Of a DNA stretch of 64,000 nucleotides, positions 55,325 to 64,000 are shown piece after piece; position 1 is the stretch's first letter; each line of letters begins with the position of its first letter. Below the pieces are notes generated by a model. It was not told the DNA's origin and did not search any database. It worked only from the letters and a program-made list of their open reading frames with translations. The translations under genes were made by a program, and so were the position numbers. Origin of the DNA: Bradyrhizobium lablabi. Lineage in GTDB: Bacteria; Pseudomonadota; Alphaproteobacteria; Rhizobiales; Xanthobacteraceae. The stretch is from positions 3,906,001-3,970,000 of the forward strand of contig NZ_LT670844.1 of NCBI RefSeq assembly GCF_900141755.1, written 5' to 3'.

Positions 55325-58300
55325 CCGCGCCGCGCCCAATTCCTTCCGCCGTCCGCGCGACCCAAGCGCGCGCGTCGGATCCTGCTTCGTCGGCGTTCGT
55401 GTCGGCGAATGCCGGTTCGGGCAAGACCCATGTGCTGGTGCAGCGGGTGATCCGGCTTTTGCTCGACGGCGTGCCTCCGGAAAAAATCCTCTGCATCACT
55501 TTTACAAAAGCTGCCGCCGCCAATATGGCGGAGCGGGTGTTTTCGACGCTCGGCCATTGGGTCACGCTCGATGATCCGGCCCTTGACGCCGCGATCCGCG
55601 ACGTCGGAATTCCTCATCCCGACCGCAAACTGCGCCTGCGCGCGCGCGAACTGTTTGCCTGCGCGCTGGAAACGCCGGGCGGACTGAAGGTGCAGACCAT
55701 CCACGCACTGTGCACGCGGCTGCTGCAGCAATTTCCGTTCGAGGCCAATGTTCCGGCGCGCTTTACCGTGCTCGACGATCGCGACCAGAACGAGATGATG
55801 GAGCGCGCCAATCTCAGGGTATTGCTCGAGGCGTCCCGTGATCCCGACAGCGCGACCGGCCGCGCGCTCATGACCGCCATGGCGAGTGCCGCCGACGTCA
55901 CCTTCAAGGATGTGGTACGCGAGGCTTGTCTCAGCCGCGACCATTTCATGGCCTGGACCGATGCCGCCGGCAGCGGGGAAGCGGCTGCCTTGCAGGTGTC
56001 GGCGGAGCTTGGCGTCGATCCCACTGACGCCATCGAGGACGTCGAGCGTGAGATCGTCGACGGACCGAATCTGCCGCGGTCGCGGTGGGACAACATTGCC
56101 TCCGTTCTCGATACCAGCAGCAACGCTGATCGAAAACAGGCGGATCGATTACGCGGGGCGCTGACGCTCAACGGTATTGAGCAGGTCGACAACTATCTCA
56201 CCGTTTTCCTGACGGAAACCGACCGCACGCCGCGCGCAACCGTGGTGACGAACAACTTCATTCGTGACAATCCCGCGGTTGGCCGGTTGTTCGAAATGGA
56301 AAAGCTCCGCATCACGCCCCTGATCGAGCGGCGCCGGGCGGTGACGATTCGTGACCGCACGCAGGCGCTGTTGCACATCGCGACCGCAGCAGCCGCAAAT
56401 TACCGGCGCGAGAAGCAGGAGCGCGGGCTGCTCGACTACGACGATCTCATCGACAAGACGCTGGCGATGCTCAATCGCGTGTCTTCAGGCTGGGTGCACT
56501 ACAAGCTCGATCGCGGCGTCGATCACGTGGTGATCGACGAGGCCCAGGATACCAGCCCCCGGCAATGGGACATTGTCGACCATATCATTTCCGAATTCAC
56601 CGCCGGCCAAGGCGCGCGCGACGGCGTCGTGCGCACGATCTTCGCCGTCGGCGACGAGAAGCAGTCGATCTTTTCGTTTCAGGGCGCCGCGCCACGCGAG
56701 TTCGACAGCCGCCGGCGGGCGCTGGATAAGAAATTCAGGGATGCCGGGCTGAAATTCGATCCGGTGTCGTTCACCTATTCGTTCCGCTCGGGCGCGGCGA
56801 TCCTGCAATCGGTCGACCACGTGTTTCGCGACGAGACGATCTATCGCAGCATCCATGCCGACAACGCGCATCCGGTGCACGAAACCCTGGCCGACGCCGG
56901 GCCGAGCCTGATCGAGCTCTGGGAATTGCAACTGCCGGACAAGAAAGACGACCTCGAAGGCTGGCGCGCGCCGTTCGACGGGGTATCGGCAACGAGCCCG
57001 GAGGTGAAACTCGCAAAGCGCATCCAGGCCGAGATCAGGCGGCTGGTCGAAAGCGGCACCATGACGGGACACGCCGGCGATCGCCGTCCGCTGCGTTACG
57101 GCGACATGCTGGTCTTGGTGCGGCGGCGCGGCAACGCCTTCGACGCGGTGATCCAGGCCCTAAAACACGCCAATATTCCCGTTGCCGGCGCCGACCGGCT
57201 GAAACTGACCGAGCATATCGCGATCATCGATCTGATGAATCTCGCCGACGCGCTGTTGTTACCGCGGGACGATCTTGCGCTCGCGGTCGCGCTGAAAAGC
57301 CCGCTGTTCGGGCTTTCCGACGACGATCTGTTCACCCTGGCATGGCAGCGCAAGGGGTCGCTGCGTCGCGCGCTGAACGATCACGCCGCGAGCGATGGCA
57401 AATTCAAGCAGGCACTGGACCGTCTTGAGACGTGCGAACACCGGTTTGCCACCGAGACGCCGTTTGCGTTCTATGCCTGGCTGCTCGGGGGCGATGGTGG
57501 CCGTGCGCGCATCTTGAAGCGGCTCGGTCACGAGGCCAATGACGCGCTGGACGAATTTCTCGAACTTGCGCTCGGTTATGAGCGCAAGGCACCGGCCTCG
57601 CTGCAGGGTTTTATGGCGTGGCTGCGCACGGCCGACCTCGAGGTGAAGCGCGACATGGAAATCTCGCGCGACGAAGTCCGCGTCATGACCGTGCATGGCG
57701 CCAAGGGACTGGAAGCGTCGGTCGTGTTCCTGGTGGACACCACCTCCTCGCCCTCGGACACGCAACGCCTCAAACTCATCCATCTTCCAAAAAGCGATGC
57801 GGCGCCGCATGCCCCCGGCGTCGTGGTCTGGGCCGGCAGGAAGGCCGACGATCCGGCGGCGGTCGCCGCGGCCCGCACGGCGATGCTGGGCGAGACCGAG
57901 GATGAATACCGCCGCCTGCTCTATGTCGCGATGACGCGGGCCGCCGACCGGCTGGTGGTCGGCGGCTGCATGCCCGGCAACATGAACAGCGTGCGCAAGT
58001 TCTCCTGGTACGACCTGATCGTCAAAGGCCTCGCCAATTCCGGCTTGCGCGAAGAGACCATCGAGACATCCGACGGTCCGATAAAGCGCTACGCGCGACC
58101 CGAGGATGTCGTGGCTCCCACAGGCGCAGCCGCAGCGCCGGCGACGGGCGCGCCGATCGAGCTGCCCTCGTGGTTGCGGACATCCGCGCCGCCGGAAGCC
58201 TCTGCGGACAGCCTCTTGCGCCCCTCCGGGCCGGCCGAGAACGATGGTCGCGGCATCAGGACCGGCGAGACGATCGTGTTGCGCGCACGTGCGGTGCAGC

Positions 58301-58824
58301 GCGGCACGCTGGTGCACCGGTTGCTGCAATCGCTACCCGAAATCACCATCGACCGACGCCGCGACGCCGCGCTAAATTATCTCGCCCGCAACGCCGGTGG
58401 CTGGAGCGAAGGCGACCGCGAGGCGCTGGCGGACGGGGTGTTGGCCCTGCTCGGGGATCCGCGCTTTGCGGCGGTATTCGGCGCCGGCAGCCGCGCCGAG
58501 GTCGGTATCGCCGGGAGGCTGGAGCGGCCGGGACGGCCGCCGGCGCTGGTTTCGGGACAAATCGACCGGCTGGTGGTGAGCCAGAGCGAGGTCCTGATCG
58601 TCGATTACAAGACCAACCATGCCCCCCCAAAACTCGCCACTGAGGCACCCGCGAGCTATGTCCGCCAGCTTGCGCTCTACCGGGCGGTGCTGGGGAAGCT
58701 TTATCCCCAACTGCCGGTCCGCGCAGCATTACTTTGGACCGAAACGCCTGAATTGATGGAGATTTCTGCTCCTGCGCTGGACGCGCAACTGGCAGCCATT
58801 ATCCGGGGGGATGTCCAAGCTTGA
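55318..58824 (+). CDS. addA: ATP-dependent helicase/nuclease AddA
   Basis: A 1168-residue UvrD/Rep-type helicase-nuclease. Walker A is NAGSGKT (31-37). Helicase motifs include VVIDEAQDTSPRQW, TYSFRSG, VMTVHGAKGLEASVVFL and YVAMTRAADRL. The C-terminal nuclease motif is LIVDYKTNHAPP (about 1095). Forms the AddAB recombination machine. The start ATG overlaps the addB stop. Confidence 0.95.
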   Translation: MVAAPRPIPSAVRATQARASDPASSAFVSANAGSGKTHVLVQRVIRLLLDGVPPEKILCITFTKAAAANMAERVFSTLGHWVTLDDPALDAAIRDVGIPHPDRKLRLRARELFACALETPGGLKVQTIHALCTRLLQQFPFEANVPARFTVLDDRDQNEMMERANLRVLLEASRDPDSATGRALMTAMASAADVTFKDVVREACLSRDHFMAWTDAAGSGEAAALQVSAELGVDPTDAIEDVEREIVDGPNLPRSRWDNIASVLDTSSNADRKQADRLRGALTLNGIEQVDNYLTVFLTETDRTPRATVVTNNFIRDNPAVGRLFEMEKLRITPLIERRRAVTIRDRTQALLHIATAAAANYRREKQERGLLDYDDLIDKTLAMLNRVSSGWVHYKLDRGVDHVVIDEAQDTSPRQWDIVDHIISEFTAGQGARDGVVRTIFAVGDEKQSIFSFQGAAPREFDSRRRALDKKFRDAGLKFDPVSFTYSFRSGAAILQSVDHVFRDETIYRSIHADNAHPVHETLADAGPSLIELWELQLPDKKDDLEGWRAPFDGVSATSPEVKLAKRIQAEIRRLVESGTMTGHAGDRRPLRYGDMLVLVRRRGNAFDAVIQALKHANIPVAGADRLKLTEHIAIIDLMNLADALLLPRDDLALAVALKSPLFGLSDDDLFTLAWQRKGSLRRALNDHAASDGKFKQALDRLETCEHRFATETPFAFYAWLLGGDGGRARILKRLGHEANDALDEFLELALGYERKAPASLQGFMAWLRTADLEVKRDMEISRDEVRVMTVHGAKGLEASVVFLVDTTSSPSDTQRLKLIHLPKSDAAPHAPGVVVWAGRKADDPAAVAAARTAMLGETEDEYRRLLYVAMTRAADRLVVGGCMPGNMNSVRKFSWYDLIVKGLANSGLREETIETSDGPIKRYARPEDVVAPTGAAAAPATGAPIELPSWLRTSAPPEASADSLLRPSGPAENDGRGIRTGETIVLRARAVQRGTLVHRLLQSLPEITIDRRRDAALNYLARNAGGWSEGDREALADGVLALLGDPRFAAVFGAGSRAEVGIAGRLERPGRPPALVSGQIDRLVVSQSEVLIVDYKTNHAPPKLATEAPASYVRQLALYRAVLGKLYPQLPVRAALLWTETPELMEISAPALDAQLAAIIRGDVQA

Positions 58825-58914
58825 CCCGGCAACCCGGCGTTCATAGGTTGGTCGCATGATCCAGGCGGCGATTCCCAAGCGCTGCATTCTTCCCAAACTG
58901 AACGAGGTATTCCA

Positions 58915-59235
58915 ATGGCCGTTGGCAAGGTTTCTGATGCCGATTTCGACGCCGAAGTGCTCAAGGCGACCGGCCCGGTCGTAGTCGATTTCTGGGCCGA
59001 ATGGTGCGGCCCCTGCCGCATGATCGCTCCCGCGCTCGACGAGATTTCGGGCGCGATGGGCGACAAGGTCAAGATCGTCAAACTCAACGTCGACGAGAGC
59101 CCGAAGACGGCTTCGAAATACGGCGTGATGTCGATCCCGACGCTGATGATCTTCAAGGGCGGCGAGATGGCCTCGCGCCAGGTCGGCGCCGCGCCGAAGC
59201 AGAAGCTGCAGCAGTGGATTACGGCTGCGGTCTGA
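58915..59235 (+). CDS. trxA: Thioredoxin
   Basis: A 106-residue thioredoxin with WCGPC (Cys31 and Cys34) and the cis-Pro loop [12 protein letters not shown] general disulfide reductant of the cytoplasm. It follows addA by 90 bases, behind a GAGGT site, and ends with a strong terminator, so it closes the divL-addA-trxA gene run. Confidence 0.98.
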   Translation: MAVGKVSDADFDAEVLKATGPVVVDFWAEWCGPCRMIAPALDEISGAMGDKVKIVKLNVDESPKTASKYGVMSIPTLMIFKGGEMASRQVGAAPKQKLQQWITAAV

Positions 59236-59261
59236 TCGCTCTCGCGCGATGATTTTATTCG

Positions 59262-59293
59262 AACGGCCGGCGAAACGCCGGCCGTTTTGTTTT
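59262..59293 (+). terminator. Rho-independent terminator after trxA
   Basis: A perfect 11-bp stem AACGGCCGGCG (59262-59272) / CGCCGGCCGTT (59276-59286), a 3-base AAA loop and a T-rich tail TTTTGTTTT. Confidence 0.92.
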
Positions 59294-59326
59294 GCGAGGC
59301 ATGCCGGCCTCGAGCCAAGAAAATCC

Positions 59327-59458
59327 CTCGTCATGGCCGGGCATAGCCGTCCGAAGGACGGCGTCGCTTCCGCTCGCCTATGACCCGGCCATCCATCCTC
59401 TTGAGAAAGCCTCTCACGAAGATTGATGGATACGCGGGTCAAGCCCGCGTATGACGAG
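59327..59458. repeat. Composite intergenic palindromic repeat with 41-nt inner module
   Basis: Outer arms CTCGTCAT (59327) and ATGACGAG (59458). The inner module at 59342-59382 is identical to the inverse of 2964-3004. A second pair, CCATCCATC...GATTGATGGAT and CGCGGG...CCCGCG, fills the rest. It lies between trxA and the convergent phosphoesterase gene. Confidence 0.78.
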
Positions 59459-59480
59459 TAATGATGTGGACATAGCTCCG

Positions 59481-60221
59481 CTACCTGATCCAGCCCGTCG
59501 CCAGCGCGGAGGCGAGTTCGGCCTGGCCGTTGCGACGGGCTAAAGCCGCCATCGTATCGTGATCGTACGGCACGTGGCGGAAGGTCGCGCGCCAAACGCC
59601 GCCATCGAGTTCAAGGATCGCATACCGCGCGTCCGGCGTGCCGGCTTCGACGACATGCGGAAACGGATGGATATCGCGATAGCCGGGCGAGCCGACGCTG
59701 CCGGGATTTATCACCAGGCGCCCGTCGCCAAGCCGGACCGCGCGGGCGAGATGGCTGTGGCCGCAGAGAATGAGCGGCTGGGTGATCCCTTCCGCCACCT
59801 TCTCGATTGCCTCAAGAGAAGCCATCCGCACGGTGCCATCGGGCAACACGGTTTCCAGCCAATAGACCTCATCGTTCTCAGGCGTCGCGTGGCAGAGAAA
59901 GACTTTTTCGCGGAACACGCGTGCCGCCGGCACCGCGCGCAACCAATCGAGGTGCGTTGTGTCAAGTTGCGCATGCGCGGGGCGGTCCCACGATCCCATC
60001 TTCTCGGGCGAGCGATCGATCAGATAGCGGTCGTGGTTGCCGAGCACATGGACGGCTTTAAGCGCCATCAGCGCATCCATTGTCCGCCGCGCGTCGAGCG
60101 GACCGCTTGCCATATCGCCGAGGTTGACGATGTCAGTAATGCCCTGCGCGCGGATATCGGCCACAACAGCTTCCAGCGCGAGATAATTTCCGTGCACATC
60201 GGCAATCGCGGCAAAGCGCAT
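59481..60221 (-). CDS. Metallophosphoesterase (YfcE/MJ0936-like)
   Basis: A 246-residue calcineurin-like phosphoesterase. Metal motifs: IADVHGN (DxH), GDMASGP (GD), LGNHDR (GNHD), a His in LCHATPEND, and GHSHLAR (GHxH). Probably acts on phosphodiesters; the natural substrate is unknown. The ATG at 60221 starts four bases after the folC stop, so it is the last gene of the trpB-trpA-accD-folC run. Confidence 0.87.
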   Translation of the reverse strand: MRFAAIADVHGNYLALEAVVADIRAQGITDIVNLGDMASGPLDARRTMDALMALKAVHVLGNHDRYLIDRSPEKMGSWDRPAHAQLDTTHLDWLRAVPAARVFREKVFLCHATPENDEVYWLETVLPDGTVRMASLEAIEKVAEGITQPLILCGHSHLARAVRLGDGRLVINPGSVGSPGYRDIHPFPHVVEAGTPDARYAILELDGGVWRATFRHVPYDHDTMAALARRNGQAELASALATGWIR

Positions 60222-60225
60222 GATC

Positions 60226-61569
60226 TTATCCCGGCGGCGTGCCGTTGGCGGACAGCACCTGGCCGGCAAGATAGAGCGAGCCCGTGATCAGGATGCGCGG
60301 CGGTACCTCATAGGCGAGCCGCGTCAACGAACGCAGCGCCGCCTCAAAGCTGCCGGCGGTTTCCACGCGCATGCCGAGCGCGCGCGCCGCATCCGCCAAC
60401 CGGTCCGGCGGCATCGCGTTGTCGCGGTCCGGTATCGGCACCGCGATGATATGGCGCGTCAGGCCGGCAAAATTGGCGAGAAATGCGCGCGCATCCTTGT
60501 TTGCCATCATGCCGACGATGACCACAAGCGGGCGCGACACGCGCTCTTCGAGGTCGCCGAGCGCCGCCGCCGCGACGCGGCCGCCCTCGGCATTATGGCC
60601 GCCGTCGAGCCAGATCTCGCTGGCCTGTGGCGCCTGCGCCACCAGCGTGCCCGACGCCAGCCGCTGCATCCGCGCCGGCCATTCGGCATTGACGATGCCG
60701 GCTTCGAACGCGGCCGGTTCGATTCTGAAGGTGCTTTGCGCCCGCAGCGTCGCGATCGCGAGGCCGGCATTGTCGAACTGATGGCGGCCGAACAGTTTTG
60801 GCGCCGCCAGATCCATCAAGCCGCGATCGTCCTGATAGACCAGCCGTCCGCGCTCGACATTGACGTGCCAGCCCTCGCCGGCGGCATGGATGGGGGCGTG
60901 CATGCGCCTTGCCTGCTGCTCGATCACCACCAATACGTCGGGAAATTGTTCCGCGCAGATGACAGGTGCGTTGCGCTTGATGATGCCGGCCTTCTCGCCT
61001 GCGATCGCCGTCAGCGTGTCCCCGAGAAATTCGGTGTGATCCATGCTGACCGGCGTGATCACGGTCGCGAGCGGCGCGTCGATCACGTTGGTGGCATCGA
61101 GCCGCCCGCCGAGGCCGACTTCCAGCAGTACAACGTCGGCCGGATGCTGCACGAACAGCCAAAAGGCCGCCGCGGTTTCGATTTCAAAAATGGTGATCGG
61201 CGCGCCTGCATTGGTCCTCTCGATATGTTCGAGCGCGCTGCGGAGCTCGTCGTCATCGACGAGCGCGCCGCCGCCTGTCCGGCCGAGCCGAAAACATTCG
61301 TTGATCCGTACCAGGGAGGGTGAGGTATAGACGTGGACGCATAGGCCCGCGGCTTCCAGAATCCCCCGCAAATACGCGATCGTCGAACCCTTGCCGTTGG
61401 TGCCGGCGACATGGATCACCGGCGGCAATTTGCGCTCGGGATGGTCGAGCTGCGCCAGCAGCCGGTGCATCCGCGTCAGATCGAGATCGATATGCTTTGG
61501 ATGCAGGGCCGACAGCCGCACGATCAATTCATCGAGCGATGGCGCTCGCCTGGCCGCGGACGCGTTCAC
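60226..61569 (-). CDS. folC: Bifunctional folylpolyglutamate synthase/dihydrofolate synthase
   Basis: A 447-residue Mur ligase-like enzyme that makes dihydrofolate and adds glutamates to folates. The P-loop is GTNGKGS (56-62), and [33 protein letters not shown] and [11 protein letters not shown] are diagnostic. The GTG at 61569 overlaps the accD stop (GTGA) and replaces a longer frame. accD-folC linkage is common in proteobacteria. Confidence 0.95.
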   Translation of the reverse strand: MNASAARRAPSLDELIVRLSALHPKHIDLDLTRMHRLLAQLDHPERKLPPVIHVAGTNGKGSTIAYLRGILEAAGLCVHVYTSPSLVRINECFRLGRTGGGALVDDDELRSALEHIERTNAGAPITIFEIETAAAFWLFVQHPADVVLLEVGLGGRLDATNVIDAPLATVITPVSMDHTEFLGDTLTAIAGEKAGIIKRNAPVICAEQFPDVLVVIEQQARRMHAPIHAAGEGWHVNVERGRLVYQDDRGLMDLAAPKLFGRHQFDNAGLAIATLRAQSTFRIEPAAFEAGIVNAEWPARMQRLASGTLVAQAPQASEIWLDGGHNAEGGRVAAAALGDLEERVSRPLVVIVGMMANKDARAFLANFAGLTRHIIAVPIPDRDNAMPPDRLADAARALGMRVETAGSFEAALRSLTRLAYEVPPRILITGSLYLAGQVLSANGTPPG

Positions 61570-62507
61570 GCGTGGGGCGCTGCCGGCGCGACGTCCGCAC
61601 CTGGCACGATCTGGGTCGGCATGGTGACCTGTGGCGCGGGTTTTGAGACGGTTTCGATCGCAGGCGATTTTGTCAGCAGCCGGCACAATCGCGCCAAGGT
61701 CGGACGCAGATCGTGGCGATGCACCACCATATCGACCATGCCGTGGTCTTTGAGATATTCGGCGCGCTGAAAACCTTCCGGCAGTTTTTCCCGGATCGTC
61801 TGTTCGATCACGCGGGCGCCGGCAAAACCAATGAGCGCGCCGGGCTCGGCGATCTGCACGTCGCCCAGCATGGCGTAGGAAGCGGTGACGCCGCCGGTGG
61901 TCGGATTGGTCAGCACCACGATATAAGGCTGCTTGGCTTCGCGCAGCATCTGCACGCCCACGGTCGTCCGCGGCATCTGCATGAGTGACAAAATGCCTTC
62001 CTGCATGCGGGCGCCGCCGGAGGCCGCGAACACGATGAACGGCGATTTCTTTTCGACCGCGAGTTCAAGTCCGCGCACGATCGCTTCGCCGGCGGCCATG
62101 CCGAGCGAGCCGCCCATGAAGTCGAAATCCTGCACCGCGATCACGACCGCGGCGCCTTCGAGCTTGCCGTAGCCGACCTTGATGGCGTCGTTCAGCCCGG
62201 TTCGCGCGCGCGCATCCTTGATGCGATCGGCATATTTGCGCTCGTCGCGAAATTTCAGGGGATCGGCTGATACCTCCGGCAGCGCCACGTCGAACCAGGT
62301 CTCGTTGTCGAAGATTGATTTCAGCCGCGCCACCGCGCCCATCCGCATGTGGTAGTTCGAATCGGGAATCACGAACTGGTTGGCCTCGACGTCCTTGTAG
62401 AACACGAGCTGTCCTGAATCAGGGCATTTGATCCACAAATTCTCCGGCGTCTCGCGCCGCAGGATGTTGCGGATTTTCGGCCGGACGACGTTGGTGAGCC
62501 AATTCAT
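61566..62507 (-). CDS. accD: Acetyl-CoA carboxylase carboxyltransferase subunit beta
   Basis: A 313-residue AccD, which with AccA transfers carboxyl from biotin to acetyl-CoA. The crotonase-like fold has [15 protein letters not shown] and [19 protein letters not shown]. The N-terminal zinc ribbon has kept one cysteine only: Cys28 remains while Ser31, Ile47 and Ser50 replace the others, a known trait of rhizobial AccD. Overlaps folC by four bases. Confidence 0.95.
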   Translation of the reverse strand: MNWLTNVVRPKIRNILRRETPENLWIKCPDSGQLVFYKDVEANQFVIPDSNYHMRMGAVARLKSIFDNETWFDVALPEVSADPLKFRDERKYADRIKDARARTGLNDAIKVGYGKLEGAAVVIAVQDFDFMGGSLGMAAGEAIVRGLELAVEKKSPFIVFAASGGARMQEGILSLMQMPRTTVGVQMLREAKQPYIVVLTNPTTGGVTASYAMLGDVQIAEPGALIGFAGARVIEQTIREKLPEGFQRAEYLKDHGMVDMVVHRHDLRPTLARLCRLLTKSPAIETVSKPAPQVTMPTQIVPGADVAPAAPHA

Positions 62508-62609
62508 GGTTCGCTCCGAATGGCGATCAAATCGCCCCTCAACTATATGGCGGCCCGGACCAAGCCCGGCAAGCCGCCGTTTGCGGTCTATCTCGACCGC
62601 AATTGTGGC

Positions 62610-63446
62610 TTATTCGGCGGCCTGCTTTGCGCCCCGGACGCCCTCCGCCAGCGATGCCACGAGATCGGCGACCGCGTCGACGGTTTTGGCCGTGGCGCGG
62701 CCTTCGGCATCGAGGCTGCCGCGGAGCGCGTCGACCAGTGCGGTGCCTACCACCGCGCCGTCGGCATTTTGCGCGATGGCACGCGCACCCTCCGGCGTGC
62801 GGATGCCGAAGCCGACACAAACCGGCAATTTCGTATGCCGCTTGATGCGGGCGACGGCTTCGCCGACCACCTTGGTGTCGGCGCTGGCGCTGCCGGTAAT
62901 GCCGGTGATGGAGACGTAGTAGACAAAGCCGGACGTGTTGGCGAGCACGGCGGGCAGACGCTTGTCGTCGGTGGTCGGCGTTGCCAGCCGGATGAAATTC
63001 AGCCCGGCCCGCATTGCCGGCAGGCACAATTCGGTGTCTTCCTCCGGCGGCAGGTCGACAATGATCAATCCATCGACGCCCGCGGATTTTGCGTCGGCCA
63101 GAAACTTGTCGACGCCGTAGATGTAGATCGGATTGTAATAGCCCATCAGCACCAGTGGCGTCGTGTTATCGCCGTTACGAAACTCGCGCACCATCGCGAG
63201 CGTTTTCTTCAAGGTCATGCCGCCCTTGAGCGCGCGCAGACCCGCCGCCTGAATCGCCGGGCCATCCGCCATCGGATCGGTAAAGGGCATGCCGATCTCG
63301 ATGATGTCGGCGCCCGCTTTCGGCAGCGCTTTTATGATCTCGAGCGAGGTCGCAGAGTCGGGATCGCCGGCCATCAGGAAGGTGATGAAAGCGGAACGGC
63401 CTTGCTCTTTCAGTTCGGCAAAACGTGCGTCGATGCGGGTGGTCAT
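62610..63446 (-). CDS. trpA: Tryptophan synthase alpha chain
   Basis: A 278-residue TIM barrel that cleaves indole-3-glycerol phosphate. Catalytic Glu50 (IIEIGMPF) and Asp61 (PMADGPAIQ) are intact, and the phosphate-binding [13 protein letters not shown] is present. Placed between trpB and accD, the usual trpB-trpA-accD-folC order. A repeat-filled gap of about 200 bases separates it from trpB. Confidence 0.97.
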   Translation of the reverse strand: MTTRIDARFAELKEQGRSAFITFLMAGDPDSATSLEIIKALPKAGADIIEIGMPFTDPMADGPAIQAAGLRALKGGMTLKKTLAMVREFRNGDNTTPLVLMGYYNPIYIYGVDKFLADAKSAGVDGLIIVDLPPEEDTELCLPAMRAGLNFIRLATPTTDDKRLPAVLANTSGFVYYVSITGITGSASADTKVVGEAVARIKRHTKLPVCVGFGIRTPEGARAIAQNADGAVVGTALVDALRGSLDAEGRATAKTVDAVADLVASLAEGVRGAKQAAE

Positions 63447-63500
63447 AACGCGGCGCTCGCTGTGCTGTGCCGTTTCCCAAGAGCGGTGTTTGCGGAGACA

Positions 63501-63625
63501 CCCCCACCCCAGCCCTCCCCCGCAAGCGGGAGAGGGGGCGCAGCTCGCCTAATGGATACAACAGTGCTTAACCCGAACACGGTCCGTTCCCTCTCCCGCT
63601 TGCGGGGGAGCGTTAGGGTGGGGGC
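63501..63625. repeat. Large inverted repeat, CCCTCCCCCGC family
   Basis: CCCCCACCCCAGCCCTCCCCCGCAAGCGGG on one side and CCCGCTTGCGGGGGAGCGTTAGGGTGGGGG on the other, around a short AT-richer centre. Related to 29179-29327 and 34288-34336. It lies inside the trpB-trpA spacer. Confidence 0.78.
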
Positions 63626-63651
63626 TTTCTCCGCGAATTCGATGTAGCCAG

Positions 63652-64000
63652 TCACTTCTTCCCCCGCAAAATATCCGCCACTTGCGGGATGTCCTTGTCA
63701 CCGCGGCCGGAGAGATTGACCACCATCAGATGATCCTTTGGCCGCTTCGGCGCGAGTTCCATCACCTTGGCGATGGCATGCGCCGGCTCCAGCGCCGGGA
63801 TGATGCCCTCCAGCCGCGACAGCAATTGAAATGCCGCCAGCGCCTCGTCATCGGTGGCGGATAGGTATTTGACGCGGCCGGTTTCGTGCAACCAGGAATG
63901 TTCCGGCCCGATGCCGGGATAATCGAGCCCCGCCGAAATCGAATGAGCGTCCTGGATCTGGCCGTCATCGTCCATCAGCAAATAAGTCCGGTTACCGTGG
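63652..64000 (-). CDS. trpB: Tryptophan synthase beta chain, C-terminal part (partial)
   Basis: Only the last 116 residues are in the window; the frame remains open to base 64000. They include [27 protein letters not shown] and [16 protein letters not shown] sequence (here [15 protein letters not shown]), which are diagnostic for the PLP-dependent beta subunit that condenses indole with serine. Upstream of trpA on the same strand. Confidence 0.96.
   Translation of the reverse strand, partial: HGNRTYLLMDDDGQIQDAHSISAGLDYPGIGPEHSWLHETGRVKYLSATDDEALAAFQLLSRLEGIIPALEPAHAIAKVMELAPKRPKDHLMVVNLSGRGDKDIPQVADILRGKK

Overview
This window is a chromosomal housekeeping segment of an alphaproteobacterium, most likely a Bradyrhizobium or close relative (Nitrobacteraceae). 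The evidence is the high GC content, an Irr regulator that keeps the heme-regulatory GCP motif, a DivL-type tyrosine kinase, an AccD that has lost its zinc finger, and the dense set of rhizobial-type palindromic intergenic repeats. I see no rRNA, tRNA, CRISPR array, insertion sequence or prophage. Both ends cut a gene: murJ on the left and trpB on the right.

Left part (1-13.3 kb, plus strand): the end of murJ, trpS, a universal stress protein, an Nfu iron-sulfur scaffold, then tsaB-rimI-fur/mur, miaB-phoH-ybeY-corC-lnt (the ybeZYX-lnt cluster), a PraR-like XRE regulator, an M20 peptidase and trmB. After a convergent DUF2336 gene comes the translation operon rimP-nusA-ylxR-infB-rbfA-truB-rpsO, then pnp. 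There is a terminator-like hairpin in the rimP leader and an 80-nt nested hairpin in the pnp leader.

Middle (25-41 kb) is more accessory: a Tat-exported Mn-type superoxide dismutase, aquaporin Z, a GNAT acetyltransferase and a GST-like protein; the fabA-fabB-fabI operon (minus) divergent from irr; an SH3 protein; a D-glycerate-type dehydrogenase; a MoeB/ThiF-like protein; a secreted pseudo-protease; a Rieske/unknown/amidohydrolase cassette; a gamma-glutamyltransferase; and a deleted remnant of a beta-keto acid cleavage enzyme gene.

Right part (41-64 kb): mutM divergent from ubiE-ubiB-coaBC-dut; then divL-tsaE/amgK-pilZ-murU-addB-addA-trxA, which links cell-cycle signalling, tRNA modification, peptidoglycan recycling and recombinational repair; then, on the minus strand, trpB-trpA-accD-folC-phosphoesterase.

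The most striking observation is that coaBC carries an in-frame N-terminal FitA-like ribbon-helix-helix DNA-binding domain. Directly upstream lie a perfect 10-bp inverted repeat and a second 10-bp palindrome. Together these suggest a coenzyme A biosynthetic enzyme that may regulate its own transcription. Other points worth attention are the rimP leader terminator between divergent genes, the clustered GANTC sites upstream of divL, and intergenic repeats built from exchangeable hairpin modules.
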